Positions 52,309 to 60,975 of a stretch of DNA of 64,000 nt are shown here, one piece after another. The translations under genes and the position numbers were made by a program. The first letter of the stretch is position 1. Every line of letters starts with the position of its first letter. This stretch comes from Aquibium microcysteis (GTDB taxonomy: Bacteria; Pseudomonadota; Alphaproteobacteria; Rhizobiales; Rhizobiaceae), in the NCBI RefSeq assembly GCF_014495845.1, contig NZ_CP061080.1:3772001-3836000 (forward strand). Reading direction: 5' to 3'. The notes beneath the pieces were generated by a model, which was not told the origin of the DNA, made no database searches, and saw nothing but the letters and a program-made list of their open reading frames with translations.

Positions 52309-52348
52309 ATACATTCTGTATGCTCCCTGGGGTTCGGTCCCTTGTCAA
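52309..52348 (-). promoter_or_regulatory. Operator and -35 before the P450 operon
   Basis: ATACATTCTGTAT (52309-52321) is a palindrome with a three-base centre. A minus-strand TTGACA lies at 52348-52343. The site is 73 bases before the P450 start. Confidence 0.7.
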
Positions 52349-52451
52349 TCGCCGATCGCGAAAGGACGTTGGACCGGCCTGCGGTGACCCGGGCGGTCTC
52401 CCGCCTCCGCCCCCGCACCCGCCGGCGACCTTCCAGAGGTCGCCGGCAGTC

Positions 52452-52685
52452 TCAGCCCTGGGAGGCCTGTCTTTCGCGTCGCCGCCGCTCCACGTCCTCG
52501 ATGGTCAGGGGAACGCCGCCTGTGGCCCAGAGACCGCTCGCGACCTCCGTCACCGTCACGAGCACGTTGTTCCGGATGCCGTCGCCCGACACGCGCACGA
52601 ACGCCTCCGTGATGTCGCGGATGAGTGCCGTCTGCTGATCGCGCGTGAAGGCGCCGGCCAGATGCTGGACTTGCACGAGTGGCAT
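52452..52685 (-). CDS. 4-Oxalocrotonate tautomerase-family protein
   Basis: 77 residues. The protein starts with Met-Pro, so cleavage of Met would expose the catalytic N-terminal proline (PLVQVQHLAGAFTRDQQTALIRDITEAFVRV). The second half keeps the tautomerase strand NNVLVTVTEVASGLWATGG. It probably isomerises an enol or unsaturated dicarboxylate in the ring-cleavage pathway. It is the third gene of the nicF-nicX operon. Confidence 0.85.
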   Translation of the reverse strand: MPLVQVQHLAGAFTRDQQTALIRDITEAFVRVSGDGIRNNVLVTVTEVASGLWATGGVPLTIEDVERRRRERQASQG

Positions 52686-52745
52686 TGTGATCTCCCTGTG
52701 CCTGCAGCCGCGGGACTTTCGCCCCCGTCGGCATGGTGAACGACG

Positions 52746-53783
52746 TCAGCGGCCCGGTACCCGCATTTCGGCGGGCAGTATCTCGCCGTCCCTGAGGATC
52801 TGCCGGCCATCGAGGAAGAGCGAACAGTTCTTCAGAGGGATGTCGAGGTGACATTCGGTGTTGTTGGTTCCGCCGAGCTCCGTGTTCGGTCCCGTCGAGA
52901 ACAGAACGTTGCCGTAGTAGCAGCGACCATCGACGCCGAGGCTCTGCGAAGCGTCGGGGCTCGTGGCGAGGAACGTCCAGCGCGCGTTCTCGTCCAGCCC
53001 CCACCCGATGTGCGATACGGCATAGGCCTTCGGATCGCGGAATCCCGCCATGAAGTCACGCATGATGGCGCCTTCGGCGCCGCCGCCGGCGATTTCGGTG
53101 ATGTAACCCTTCCTGATCGTCAGGACGATCGGCTCCGATACGTAGCGCAGGATCGGATCGAGAAGCAGATCGCCGGCATCGATGACGACGGTGCCGTCGA
53201 CGCCGTCCTCGTCGCCGCCGGTCCACACGAACGACCCGGCCCAGGCATCCCATCGTCCGGGCTCGTCCGTGTAGCCGTACTGGCTCACCGTCCTGAGCTT
53301 GCCGATCTTGTAGGTGACGTCCGTGCCGCCGGGCGATGTCACCCGCAGCTCCCGGGACCCTGCGATGAGACGGTGGGCCGCCTCGACGCGCGTCCGGGAC
53401 TCCGGCGAGGGCCGGAGCCGCGAGAGGACGCTCATCGGTTCGAGGACCAGGAGCATGCGCGGCCCACCCTCCGTGATCTGGTCCTGCTCCTTCGACCAGA
53501 GCAGTCCGATGAGGTCGATGACCAGGTCGGTGTTCTTCAGGGCCTCGATGGCGGCCGGCCTGCCGCGCAGCGAGTTTCCGGGCCCGAAGAAGCTACCCGG
53601 CCGCTTCGGGATATTGACGTGCAGCACATGCGCCCCGAGGTCCTCGGCTGCGGCGCTGAAAGCCATCGCGTAATCCCTGCGGATCAGATCTTCCGACAGG
53701 ATGCCGACGCGCTCGCCCGGCTTCACCTTGCAGAGTTCCAGTTCCATCCGGAACAGATCGAACATGTCCTTGTCGACGCTCAT
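52746..53783 (-). CDS. nicX: 2,5-Dihydroxypyridine 5,6-dioxygenase (NicX type)
   Basis: 345 residues. The sequence follows NicX closely: GERVGILSEDLIRRDYAMAFSAAAEDLGAHVLHVNIP, TDLVIDLIGLLWSKEQDQI, YGYTDEPGRWDAWAGSFVW, RDFMAGFRDPKAYAVSHIGWGLDENARW, YYGNVLFSTGPNTELGG and CHLDIPLKNCSLFLDG. The histidines and aspartate in the last parts bind the catalytic iron. NicX opens the 2,5-dihydroxypyridine ring to N-formylmaleamate and is related to aminopeptidase T. This is the key evidence for a pyridine pathway in the island. Confidence 0.88.
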   Translation of the reverse strand: MSVDKDMFDLFRMELELCKVKPGERVGILSEDLIRRDYAMAFSAAAEDLGAHVLHVNIPKRPGSFFGPGNSLRGRPAAIEALKNTDLVIDLIGLLWSKEQDQITEGGPRMLLVLEPMSVLSRLRPSPESRTRVEAAHRLIAGSRELRVTSPGGTDVTYKIGKLRTVSQYGYTDEPGRWDAWAGSFVWTGGDEDGVDGTVVIDAGDLLLDPILRYVSEPIVLTIRKGYITEIAGGGAEGAIMRDFMAGFRDPKAYAVSHIGWGLDENARWTFLATSPDASQSLGVDGRCYYGNVLFSTGPNTELGGTNNTECHLDIPLKNCSLFLDGRQILRDGEILPAEMRVPGR

Positions 53784-53846
53784 TGCCTTCCCCTGTTGGC
53801 GATCGTTGGCGCGCGAGGCTTCAACCTCGCGCTCGAGATCCTGGAC

Positions 53847-54629
53847 CTAGTCGTGGGCGAACAGCTTGCCGGCGGCGGGATCGCCGGCCGGAAGGTCGAA
53901 GAGCCCGTCGGGCAGGCCGTTGATGTAGCTGATGGTCTCGGGGCTGGAGACGACGTCTGCATACTTCGCGTTCATGTCGCACAGGTTGATCGCGTGGGAT
54001 GCCTGCGAGCGGTCGGCGCAGCCGTCCTGGACGACCGCCACCCGGTAGTTGTAGCTGAAGGCATCCACGACGCTGGCGCGGACGCAACCGGACGTCGTCG
54101 TGCCGGTCACCAGCAGACTGTCGCACCGCAGGTGCACCAGATAGTCGAGGAGCGGCGTCCCGTGGAAGGCGCTCGGCTTCTGCTTGCCGATCACCAGATC
54201 CCTCGGTCCGGGCGCGATCTCGGGGACGATGATGTTGGAGCGCAGCGTCGCCGGCGACTTGCCGAGATAATCGCGGTTCACGCGGCTGTTCTTGTAGGCC
54301 CACGCGCCCTGGTCCCAGGCATCCGCCCGCCGCAGTCCGGAGGTGTAGATGACCGGGATGCCCTTCGGGCGAGCGGCATCCAGCAGCTGCCTGATCACGC
54401 CAACCGCAGCCCAGCCCTCCTCGCCGCAGGAATTCATCCAGCGCTTCACCGACTCCAGGATGGGCTCCGGCCGGTCGCCGACGAAGCCGTAGTTGACGTC
54501 GATGATGAGGAGCGCGGGACGGCTGCCGAAGCCGCCCTTCGCACCGTAGCCGGAAGCGTCGAAGACCTGCTTGTCGCGCTCCGTCAGGAAGGCGTTCCAG
54601 ATCGGCTCGCCGGCAGACTTGTCAGACAT
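53847..54629 (-). CDS. nicF: Isochorismatase-family amidohydrolase (maleamate amidase, NicF-like)
   Basis: 260 residues from the ATG at 54629, with AAGAGGT upstream; a longer frame to 54770 runs through the promoter region. Catalytic Asp in ALLIIDVNYGF, Lys in DLVIGKQKPSAFHGTPLL and Cys in LVTGTTTSGCVRASVVDAF. Beside NicX and with a NicD-like enzyme in the next operon, maleamate hydrolysis to maleate and ammonia is the likely role. N-carbamoylsarcosine amidase is the main alternative from sequence alone. Confidence 0.8.
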   Translation of the reverse strand: MSDKSAGEPIWNAFLTERDKQVFDASGYGAKGGFGSRPALLIIDVNYGFVGDRPEPILESVKRWMNSCGEEGWAAVGVIRQLLDAARPKGIPVIYTSGLRRADAWDQGAWAYKNSRVNRDYLGKSPATLRSNIIVPEIAPGPRDLVIGKQKPSAFHGTPLLDYLVHLRCDSLLVTGTTTSGCVRASVVDAFSYNYRVAVVQDGCADRSQASHAINLCDMNAKYADVVSSPETISYINGLPDGLFDLPAGDPAAGKLFAHD

Positions 54630-54800
54630 CTCTGTACCTCTTTTGGTTGTCAACCGACCGGCCGGGCCCAGCGCCGGACGATCGGCCGGCGAGTTTTCGC
54701 CGGTCTTTTCTTCGGGTGCATCGGCGGACGGAATGGCCGGAACGGCAAGTCTTCGTCTAAGGGCCGACACCGGTCGCGCCCGCCGTGTTCACCAGATTTC

Positions 54801-54834
54801 ATATACATTCTGTATATTTTTTCAGGCCTGTCAA
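54801..54834 (-). promoter_or_regulatory. Operator and -35 before the nicF-nicX operon
   Basis: ATATACATTCTGTATAT (54801-54817) is a 17-base palindrome with perfect 7-base arms, the best example in the window. A minus-strand TTGACA lies at 54834-54829. The region is shared with the divergent MarR gene. Confidence 0.78.
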
Positions 54835-55031
54835 GCGCGCCGGAACGCCCTATTTTACGGCGATTGAGGATGCCTACGAAGCGCGCTTTTGCCTAACTCT
54901 TGTATGCATTTTTTGAACAGTGCGGCTGGATCGTGTTGCCGGGCGGAGTCCGGGATGGTAGGTAAACCGGGCAAATGTCTTCCGGAGGCAGAACCGAACA
55001 GGATGCCTTGCCGGCCAATAAGGGATCGTGG

Positions 55032-55616
55032 ATGCAGGACTATCAGCCGCCCCTCACCACTTCGCGTGAAGACTTCCTCAAGGACGGCACCGACCAGCTT
55101 TTCAGGGAAGCGATCTATACTTGGGTCCTGAGCGCGGACCGCCTGCTCAAGTGCAGGAGCGCGTTCGCCCGGATCCTGGGTCTGACGTCGTCCCAGTTTG
55201 CGGTCCTCATGGGCGTGGCTTCCCAGCAGCACAGCGATGGCGTCACGATCAAGGACCTCGCCGAGCACGTGGCGCTCGCCTCCACGCACGTGACGACCGA
55301 GATCGGCCGGCTCGAGGCGAAAGGCCTCCTCGTGAAGAGGAGCAACGCCAGCGACCGGCGCAGCGTTCTGGTCTCGCTGACGGCCAAGGGACGGGCGGAG
55401 ATCGAGCGGATCACGCCCGTGGTCAGCGAAGTCAACGACATCCTCTTCCGCGGGGTCAAGCTGAACCGGCTGGTCAACGCCCACGTCTTCGCAAGGCAGG
55501 TGGTCGGCAACTCGCAGGAAGCGATGTCGTTCGTCCGCAGGACCGCGAATGCTTCGGCCCGGAAGGCCGCCCGCCCGGTTCAGGACGCTGAAGCCGGCCA
55601 GACCCAGCCGGGCTGA
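55032..55616 (+). CDS. MarR-family transcriptional regulator, first
   Basis: 194 residues from the ATG at 55032, which has AAGGGA upstream; an in-frame ATG at 54975 would add 19 residues. The winged helix has LGLTSSQFAVLMGVASQ, VTIKDLAEHVALASTHVTTEIGRLEAKGLL and the wing RSNASDRRSVLVSLTAKG. It is divergent from nicF and shares the upstream palindrome. A paralogue lies at 58133. Such MarR proteins respond to aromatic acids or their CoA esters. Confidence 0.88.
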   Translation: MQDYQPPLTTSREDFLKDGTDQLFREAIYTWVLSADRLLKCRSAFARILGLTSSQFAVLMGVASQQHSDGVTIKDLAEHVALASTHVTTEIGRLEAKGLLVKRSNASDRRSVLVSLTAKGRAEIERITPVVSEVNDILFRGVKLNRLVNAHVFARQVVGNSQEAMSFVRRTANASARKAARPVQDAEAGQTQPG

Positions 55617-55681
55617 GCGACGCTCCGCCCGGCGGCACGCGGCGGCGGGGGGCGACGTGCCGATCCGTCGCTCCGGGCCAC

Positions 55682-56227
55682 TCACCAGGCGTGGAGCCAC
55701 ATGTCGTCCCGCGAGACGTGCTCGTGTTCCATTCGAGGCGCGAGATGGCGGTACGCCCCGCCGAAGAACAGCAGCGGCTCGACGCTGCGGCCGGCTTCCG
55801 CGGCAACGACCCGGCCGAGGATGATGAGATGGTCGCCGCCATCGTAGCGGGCATAGGTCTCGCATTCGAACCACATCAGCGCCCCCTCGATCAGGGGAGC
55901 GTCGACGCATGACGCGGGGCGCGTGCCCACCCCGCTCCACTTGTCTCCGAGGCTCCGCGCGAACTGCGTCGAAAGATGAGACTGGGTACGGGACAGGACG
56001 CTCACGGCGAAGCCCGGCGCAGTCTCCCAGGCAGCCATCGCCCGGGCGTTGCGGGCGATGCAGAAGGAGACGAGCGGCGGCGCGAGGGATACCGAGTTGA
56101 ACGAACTGACGGTCGCCCCGATGCGCTCGCCGCCGACGTCGGTCGTCACGATGACGATGCCGGTCGTGAAACGACCGAAGGCATCACGCAGCTGCCGCGT
56201 GTCGTCGATATCGATTTCCGTACCCAT
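55682..56227 (-). CDS. HpaC-type flavin reductase
   Basis: 181 residues from the ATG at 56227. Family marks are RDAFGRFTTGIVIVTTDVGGERIGATVSSFNSVSLAPPLVSFCI and, near the end, LLFFGGAYRHL. It starts 54 bases after hpaB copy 2 and should pass reduced FAD or FMN to it. The end of the duplicated block (56235) lies only 8 bases before the start codon, so the duplication excluded this gene. Confidence 0.92.
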   Translation of the reverse strand: MGTEIDIDDTRQLRDAFGRFTTGIVIVTTDVGGERIGATVSSFNSVSLAPPLVSFCIARNARAMAAWETAPGFAVSVLSRTQSHLSTQFARSLGDKWSGVGTRPASCVDAPLIEGALMWFECETYARYDGGDHLIILGRVVAAEAGRSVEPLLFFGGAYRHLAPRMEHEHVSRDDMWLHAW

Positions 56228-56234
56228 GGACCGC

Positions 56235-57891
56235 CCGCCGCCTGTTTGGCTTTTCGGTTTCGCTGATGAGGTCATGGCGTTTCAGGCGATGTCGAGGGCG
56301 CCGTCGACGAGGGCCTTTGCGCGCTTCATGTCGTAGTTGCGGAACATGTTCTGCTTCACGATGAAGGAGGCGCCGCCGTAGAACTTCTCGTACTGCTGGT
56401 GGCGGTTTCCGAACTCCGAGCCGATGAAGTCCCAGGCCAGCCGCATGAGCTTGATGCGGTCGCGGGCCGAGCCGGTGCCGGACGCCATGTAGCGTTCGAT
56501 GTCGGGCGCGGTGAGCGGGCTGTCGAGGTCCTTCTGCGAGGAGGGCAGGCTGATCATGGCGGCGCCCGTGAGTTCGCGCACGATCTCGATCATGCGCGGG
56601 TTGATCTCGGACTGCAGCGCCATGACCGCGTAGAGCGCCTGCCGGCTGGGCCACAGCACGCCGTTGGCATCGACGGTGGCGACGGTCTCCTGCGCCTCCA
56701 GCATGGTCTCCACGATCGAGATCAGCGCGGCCAGCTCGCCCATCTGCCCCATCACCGGCGGCAGCGCGGCGTTGCCGGTCGTCTCGTTCATCTTCGCCGC
56801 CAGCCCGATGAGGAAGCGCAGCTTGGTGGCGTAGCGCGCCTGGGCCTGGAGATTGCCGTAGAGATGCGACGGCGTCTTCCACCACTGGTCGCGGCAGACC
56901 TCGAGGTTGCGGTAGATGAACACCTCCTCCCAGGGCACGAACACCTTGTCGAGCACCACGAAGCAGTCGGACTCGTCGAAGCGGCTGCTCAGCGGGTGGT
57001 CGAAGACGTTCGACGCCTGCAGCGCGAAGGGGCGGCGCGGATAGAGCTTGAGGCCGGGCGCGTTCATGGGGATGGCGACGCCGATGGCGTAGTTCTCGTC
57101 GCCCGGCTGCAGCGGATGGATGCAGGACAGGTAGAGATAGTCGGAATAGAGCCCCGCGGTCGCCAGCTGCTGGGCGCCCGACACGATGATGCCGCCATCG
57201 GTCTCCTTGACCACGCCGGCATAGAGTTCCGGATCGGACTGCCGGTGGGCCGGCTTCGAGCGGTCGATCTGCGGCGGCACGATGGCATAGGTGGCCCACA
57301 GATGGTTCTCGCGCAGCTTCTCGTGGAAGGACACCACCCGCTCGCCATATTCGGCGCCGCCGGCGGCGAAGACCTCGGGCACGGCCGCGAAGCCGCAGAA
57401 GAAGGAGGAGACGTGGTCCGGCGTCCGGCCCATCATGCCGAAGGAGGCCTCCGACCACATCTCGGAGGCGAGGCGCCGGGCGCGCAGGTCGGCATGGGTG
57501 CGGGGGATCTGGTAGGCGCGCAGGACGGGCTTGCCGGAACTGGGCGAGGTGAAGGTCATGCGCTCGGCATTGGCCGGATCGGCGGCGATGTCGAACAGCT
57601 TCGCCGCCGAGCGGGCGGCCGCCGCGAAGGCGGGATGGGTGGTGACGTCGGCGACGCGCTCGCCGTCGACGAAGACGGCGCGCCCGTCGCGCAGGGAGCG
57701 GAGGTATTCTTCGCCGGTGCGCATGGAGGCCGGCGCGGCGGCGGGCGCCTCGGCGGCAACCCTGACGGCGCGGATGTTCGCGTTCATTATCTGCTCCCTG
57801 ACCTGGTCGGCTGGCCGACATTTAGCTACAACAAGTAGCTTCATGTTGTATATTTCGCAGGACCTGTCAAGATCGCAACTCCAGGCGCGCG
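56235..57891. repeat. 1657-bp direct repeat, copy 2 (hpaB with its promoter)
   Basis: Near-identical to 33279-34935. This copy is followed by the matching reductase gene, so it is the more likely original. The block ends 56 bases beyond the operator at its upstream side. Confidence 0.93.
56282..57787 (-). CDS. HpaB-type flavin-dependent aromatic monooxygenase, copy 2
   Basis: 501 residues from the ATG at 57787. Identical to copy 1 except for Ala instead of Ser in VPEVFAAGGAEYG. Unlike copy 1 it is followed by an HpaC-type reductase, so the pair forms a complete two-component monooxygenase. These enzymes add a hydroxyl group ortho to an existing phenol-like hydroxyl. In this setting a hydroxypyridine or hydroxybenzoate is plausible. 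Confidence 0.9.
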   Translation of the reverse strand: MNANIRAVRVAAEAPAAAPASMRTGEEYLRSLRDGRAVFVDGERVADVTTHPAFAAAARSAAKLFDIAADPANAERMTFTSPSSGKPVLRAYQIPRTHADLRARRLASEMWSEASFGMMGRTPDHVSSFFCGFAAVPEVFAAGGAEYGERVVSFHEKLRENHLWATYAIVPPQIDRSKPAHRQSDPELYAGVVKETDGGIIVSGAQQLATAGLYSDYLYLSCIHPLQPGDENYAIGVAIPMNAPGLKLYPRRPFALQASNVFDHPLSSRFDESDCFVVLDKVFVPWEEVFIYRNLEVCRDQWWKTPSHLYGNLQAQARYATKLRFLIGLAAKMNETTGNAALPPVMGQMGELAALISIVETMLEAQETVATVDANGVLWPSRQALYAVMALQSEINPRMIEIVRELTGAAMISLPSSQKDLDSPLTAPDIERYMASGTGSARDRIKLMRLAWDFIGSEFGNRHQQYEKFYGGASFIVKQNMFRNYDMKRAKALVDGALDIA

Positions 57892-58132
57892 GAGTGGTTT
57901 TTTCCGGCCCGGCGCAACCGGTCAGGCAGGCCGGGCCGACGCCGGCCGTCGCGGGGGCGTCTCGTCGATCAGCGGCCCTTCGCCGCGCGGGGGCGATATT
58001 TACGGGCCCTGACCCTTCAATCGCATAGCTTTCCCCTGTATCTATCCGTCGTGACCGCAGTCACGGTCCCGCTCCCGGTCGGATCGGGTCGAACGGACGG
58101 GCGGTGACGCGCACGCGAAGGCAGGCAGAGAC
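57788..58132. promoter_or_regulatory. Control region between hpaB copy 2 and the second MarR gene
   Basis: 345 bases without a gene. It holds the copy of the hpaB operator (TACAACA at 57827-57833 and TGTTGTA at 57844-57850, minus-strand TTGACA at 57870-57865) and, beyond the duplicated block, a unique stretch before the divergent MarR gene. No clear palindrome is seen in that second part. Confidence 0.6.
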
Positions 58133-58750
58133 ATGGCGACATCCACGCCCGAAAAGAAGCGGAGCCGAGCGGCTGGAACGACCGGATCGGCCAGGCAGCC
58201 GCGTACCCTCGACAGATCGTTCACGCCGCCGCTGACGGTTTCGCACGCCGATCTCCTGGTCAACGGGAGCGATGACCGCTTTCGCCAGATGATCTATCTC
58301 TTCGTCGAGGTCCTCGGTCGCATGAACATGTGCCGGGAGGCGTTCGGCCGTTCGATCGGACTCACCGGTTCGCAGTTCGCGGTCCTGGTCGGGGTCGCCT
58401 ACAGGCAGGGCGAGCAGGGCGTGACGATCAAGAAGCTCGCCCAGTACATTCATCTCGCACCGACCCACGTGACGACGGAGGTGGGCCGCCTGATTCGCAA
58501 GGGACTTCTTTCGAAGTGCGCCGACAGCGACGACCGGCGAAGCGTCCTGGTGAGCCTCACCGCGGAAGGTCAGGACACGGTCAACACCGTCAGCGTGTTC
58601 GTCCGCCGCGTGAACGACATTCTCTTCCAGGGCATTGTCGCGGCCGACATCGACAACGCGGAAAGCATGTTCAATCGACTGTCGCGAAACAGCGAGTTCG
58701 CCATTGCCGAGCTCAAGGTCGCGGAGCGGGACGAGAAGGGGTGGGGCTGA
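58133..58750 (+). CDS. MarR-family transcriptional regulator, second
   Basis: 205 residues. It is a paralogue of the regulator at 55032, sharing LTGSQFAVLVGVAY, VTIKKLAQYIHLAPTHVTTEVGRLIRKGLL and DDRRSVLVSLTAEG, with a basic N-terminal extension (STPEKKRSRAAGTTGSARQPR). The recognition helix segment APTHVTTEVGRL is nearly the same in both, so the two may bind the same palindromes but answer to different ligands. Confidence 0.88.
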   Translation: MATSTPEKKRSRAAGTTGSARQPRTLDRSFTPPLTVSHADLLVNGSDDRFRQMIYLFVEVLGRMNMCREAFGRSIGLTGSQFAVLVGVAYRQGEQGVTIKKLAQYIHLAPTHVTTEVGRLIRKGLLSKCADSDDRRSVLVSLTAEGQDTVNTVSVFVRRVNDILFQGIVAADIDNAESMFNRLSRNSEFAIAELKVAERDEKGWG

Positions 58751-58989
58751 TCCGCGCGATGTCGGAGGGAACGGCCGGGCCGTGACCGTGGGCTGCGCCG
58801 GACGGGTCCGGTCATCCGCCCGTCACGCCGGGTCGCATCCTCGCTGATCTCCAGGGGAGGCGTCGAAGCGGGCGTCATGCCGGACGGCGGAAAGGGTCGC
58901 GGACGCGTCGCCGCGTCGCGCAGTGGCTGCGAGAGCAGGTCAGATCTTCGTCCGCCGGCCGTTCTCGTCCCGGCCATGGTCGCGTGCGT

Positions 58990-59916
58990 TCATACAGCCG
59001 GTTCGCGGGCGAGGCCCGGGTGTACCACGTCTTCGTAACGCAGGTCCTTTTCGATCAGACCGAGTTCCCGGAGGAATCCGCTCATTCCGGCGATCGAATC
59101 CCGCGAGATCGCCGTGTCGTAAAACGGGAGATCGCGTCGGATCAGGTCGGTGATCAGTTCCGCCTCGCCGGGCGGAAAAAGGGCATCGCCGACCTTGCGT
59201 GCGAGCCCCACATCCGCGCGCAACGCTGCATGCGTCGCCGCTATGGCGGCGACTATTCCACGCGCCGCCTCGGGCTGTTCCTCGACGAAGGAGGCGCGCG
59301 AAGCGATGGACGCCATCGTGAAATGGAAGGATCGCGCAGGTCCGTCACCGCGGCGGGTGTCCAGCACGACCGTACCCACGCCCCGGCGCGTGGCGATCTC
59401 GGCCGCCATGCCGTTGGCCCAGAAACCGTCGATCTTCCGCTCCTCGAGCGCCCTCGCGGCGTTGAGGCCGAAGTTCACCGTCTTGCCGGCAGGAGCCGGC
59501 ACCGGCGCGATCGACACCGCGTCGGCCTCGAGGTCGATGCCCGCCTCCACGAGCGTCCGCCGCAGACCCATCTCCACCCAGGGCGCGGCGCCGATGCGCT
59601 TGCCCTTGACGACGGACAGGTCGCCACGAACGGCCTTGAAGTCGGAATGCATCACCAGAAACCAGTACATGCCCTGCGCCTGCGCGCAGAGGAGCCTCAC
59701 TCCCTCGAAGCCGGGAAACGCGGCGAGCGCGGAATGCGCCGAGCCCGCCACGATGTCGATCGTGCCGTCGCGAAGCGCCTCGTAGCAGCGGTCGACCGGG
59801 AAGATCAGCTCCAGTGAGACGTCCAGGCCCTGGGCGCGGAAGAAGCCGAGTTCGATCGCCGCCTCGGCCGGGAAATAGGAGTTGGAAACGAGGTCGGGGA
59901 CCGCGAGCTTCAGCAT
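58990..59916 (-). CDS. NMT1/THI5-like substrate-binding protein without a signal peptide
   Basis: 308 residues from the ATG at 59916 behind AAGGGAG. The fold is that of SsuA/THI5-like binding proteins: NSYFPAEAAIELGFFRAQGLDVSLELIF, GTIDIVAGSAHSALAAF, GKRIGAAPWVEMGLRRTLVEAGID, and KIDGFWANGMAAEIATRRG. No signal peptide or membrane gene is present, so it may work in the cytoplasm as an enzyme or sensor, or the partner permease lies elsewhere. It is the last gene of the amidase operon. Confidence 0.75.
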   Translation of the reverse strand: MLKLAVPDLVSNSYFPAEAAIELGFFRAQGLDVSLELIFPVDRCYEALRDGTIDIVAGSAHSALAAFPGFEGVRLLCAQAQGMYWFLVMHSDFKAVRGDLSVVKGKRIGAAPWVEMGLRRTLVEAGIDLEADAVSIAPVPAPAGKTVNFGLNAARALEERKIDGFWANGMAAEIATRRGVGTVVLDTRRGDGPARSFHFTMASIASRASFVEEQPEAARGIVAAIAATHAALRADVGLARKVGDALFPPGEAELITDLIRRDLPFYDTAISRDSIAGMSGFLRELGLIEKDLRYEDVVHPGLAREPAV

Positions 59917-59935
59917 TGTGCCTGTCTCCCTTCGG

Positions 59936-60313
59936 TCACGGCTGGAAGTAGTGCGTCTCGAGAAGCAGGCAGCCCGTCTCGGATCGGAACGGACCGTGAT
60001 AGGCACCCGGCGGACGGACGGCGTAGGTATAGCCCACGAACTTCTCCCCGCCCTGGCCGTGCTCGTCATTGCCGACGATCAGGTCGCCCGAGAGCAGGAA
60101 GACCTCTTCCCAGTAGGTGTGGACGAATGGAACCGTGGTATAGACGCCCGGATCGAAACGCAGGAGGCGGGTCCTGTTCCCCCTCTTCCCTGCCTCGTCC
60201 AGCCCGCCGGCGATGATCTTCTGCTGGATGCCGGCCGGATAGCCCTCCGGCACGTGCCAGCCCTCGGTCATGTCGAGCGTGTGAAACTCGTCGTGCTTTT
60301 TCTCGAAGATCAT
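59936..60313 (-). CDS. Cupin-domain protein
   Basis: 125 residues from the ATG at 60313. A single cupin barrel with TVPFVHTYWEEVFLLSGDLIVGNDE as the first metal motif and RPPGAYHGPFRSETGCLLLETHYF as the second. The HxxxxEE..H spacing would bind one metal ion. It may be an isomerase or dioxygenase of the amidase pathway. Its function is not known. Confidence 0.78.
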   Translation of the reverse strand: MIFEKKHDEFHTLDMTEGWHVPEGYPAGIQQKIIAGGLDEAGKRGNRTRLLRFDPGVYTTVPFVHTYWEEVFLLSGDLIVGNDEHGQGGEKFVGYTYAVRPPGAYHGPFRSETGCLLLETHYFQP

Positions 60314-60315
60314 CG

Positions 60316-60975
60316 TCAGCCTCGGACAGGAAGGGAAATGGTATCGTAGGCGGCCAGGATCGCTTCGCCCGTGGACGGATCGCGCAGTTCCATCTCGAAG
60401 CGGGGAGCGGGCGCTATTCCGCCATGCACGGCGAGCGTGCCGCAGAACATCGCAGAACCGTTCGGCATCCGGTCGGCACCGCGGTCGAGGCGCATCAGTT
60501 CGTGCGGGGGCCGCATGTTCGCCAGCGTGCCCTCCTGGTAGAGGCGCCGCTTGCCGTCGACCACCACATGCGATCGCAGCTCGAGCGTATCCCATCTGTC
60601 AGCGACGTCCTCGTAGAGCCACAGCGTGCTCGAGACCGGCTTCGCACAAAGCTGCTTCGACAGGGTGACCCCGATCGTCTCGGCCTTGCGGTCGGTGTGA
60701 TCGGAACCGACCCCGACCCAGAGAGCATCGTCCAGCATGAGGACGACCGGCTCGATCTCGCCGCTCGACTCCTCGCCCATGACCTCGATCCGGTCGGCGG
60801 TCGTGAGCAATGGTGCGGCCACGCGGTAGAAGATGGGCGTCGATGCAGGGCGCGGGACACCGAGTTCCTCCAGTTCGCGGATATGCTTCTCGAGCGCTTC
60901 CTTGTTGCGGCCGGTCCAGCCGGCTATCGTCAGGTGGCTTATCGCACGCGGGTCCAGTTGGCGCTTGCGTATCAT
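60316..60975 (-). CDS. DUF2848-family protein
   Basis: 219 residues, the start overlapping the amidase stop by 4 bases. The sequence (LTIAGWTGRNKEALEKHIRELEELGVPRPASTPIFYRV, VGVGSDHTDRKAETIGVTLSKQLC, FCGTLAVHGGIAPAPRFEMELRDP) fits DUF2848, which resembles the fumarylacetoacetate hydrolase fold. It is translationally coupled to the amidase and probably processes its product. Confidence 0.82.
   Translation of the reverse strand: MIRKRQLDPRAISHLTIAGWTGRNKEALEKHIRELEELGVPRPASTPIFYRVAAPLLTTADRIEVMGEESSGEIEPVVLMLDDALWVGVGSDHTDRKAETIGVTLSKQLCAKPVSSTLWLYEDVADRWDTLELRSHVVVDGKRRLYQEGTLANMRPPHELMRLDRGADRMPNGSAMFCGTLAVHGGIAPAPRFEMELRDPSTGEAILAAYDTISLPVRG

Noticed and set aside
33279..57891. The hpaB duplication as an insertion sequence or composite transposon
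   Set aside because: No transposase, terminal inverted repeats or target-site duplication is seen at either end.
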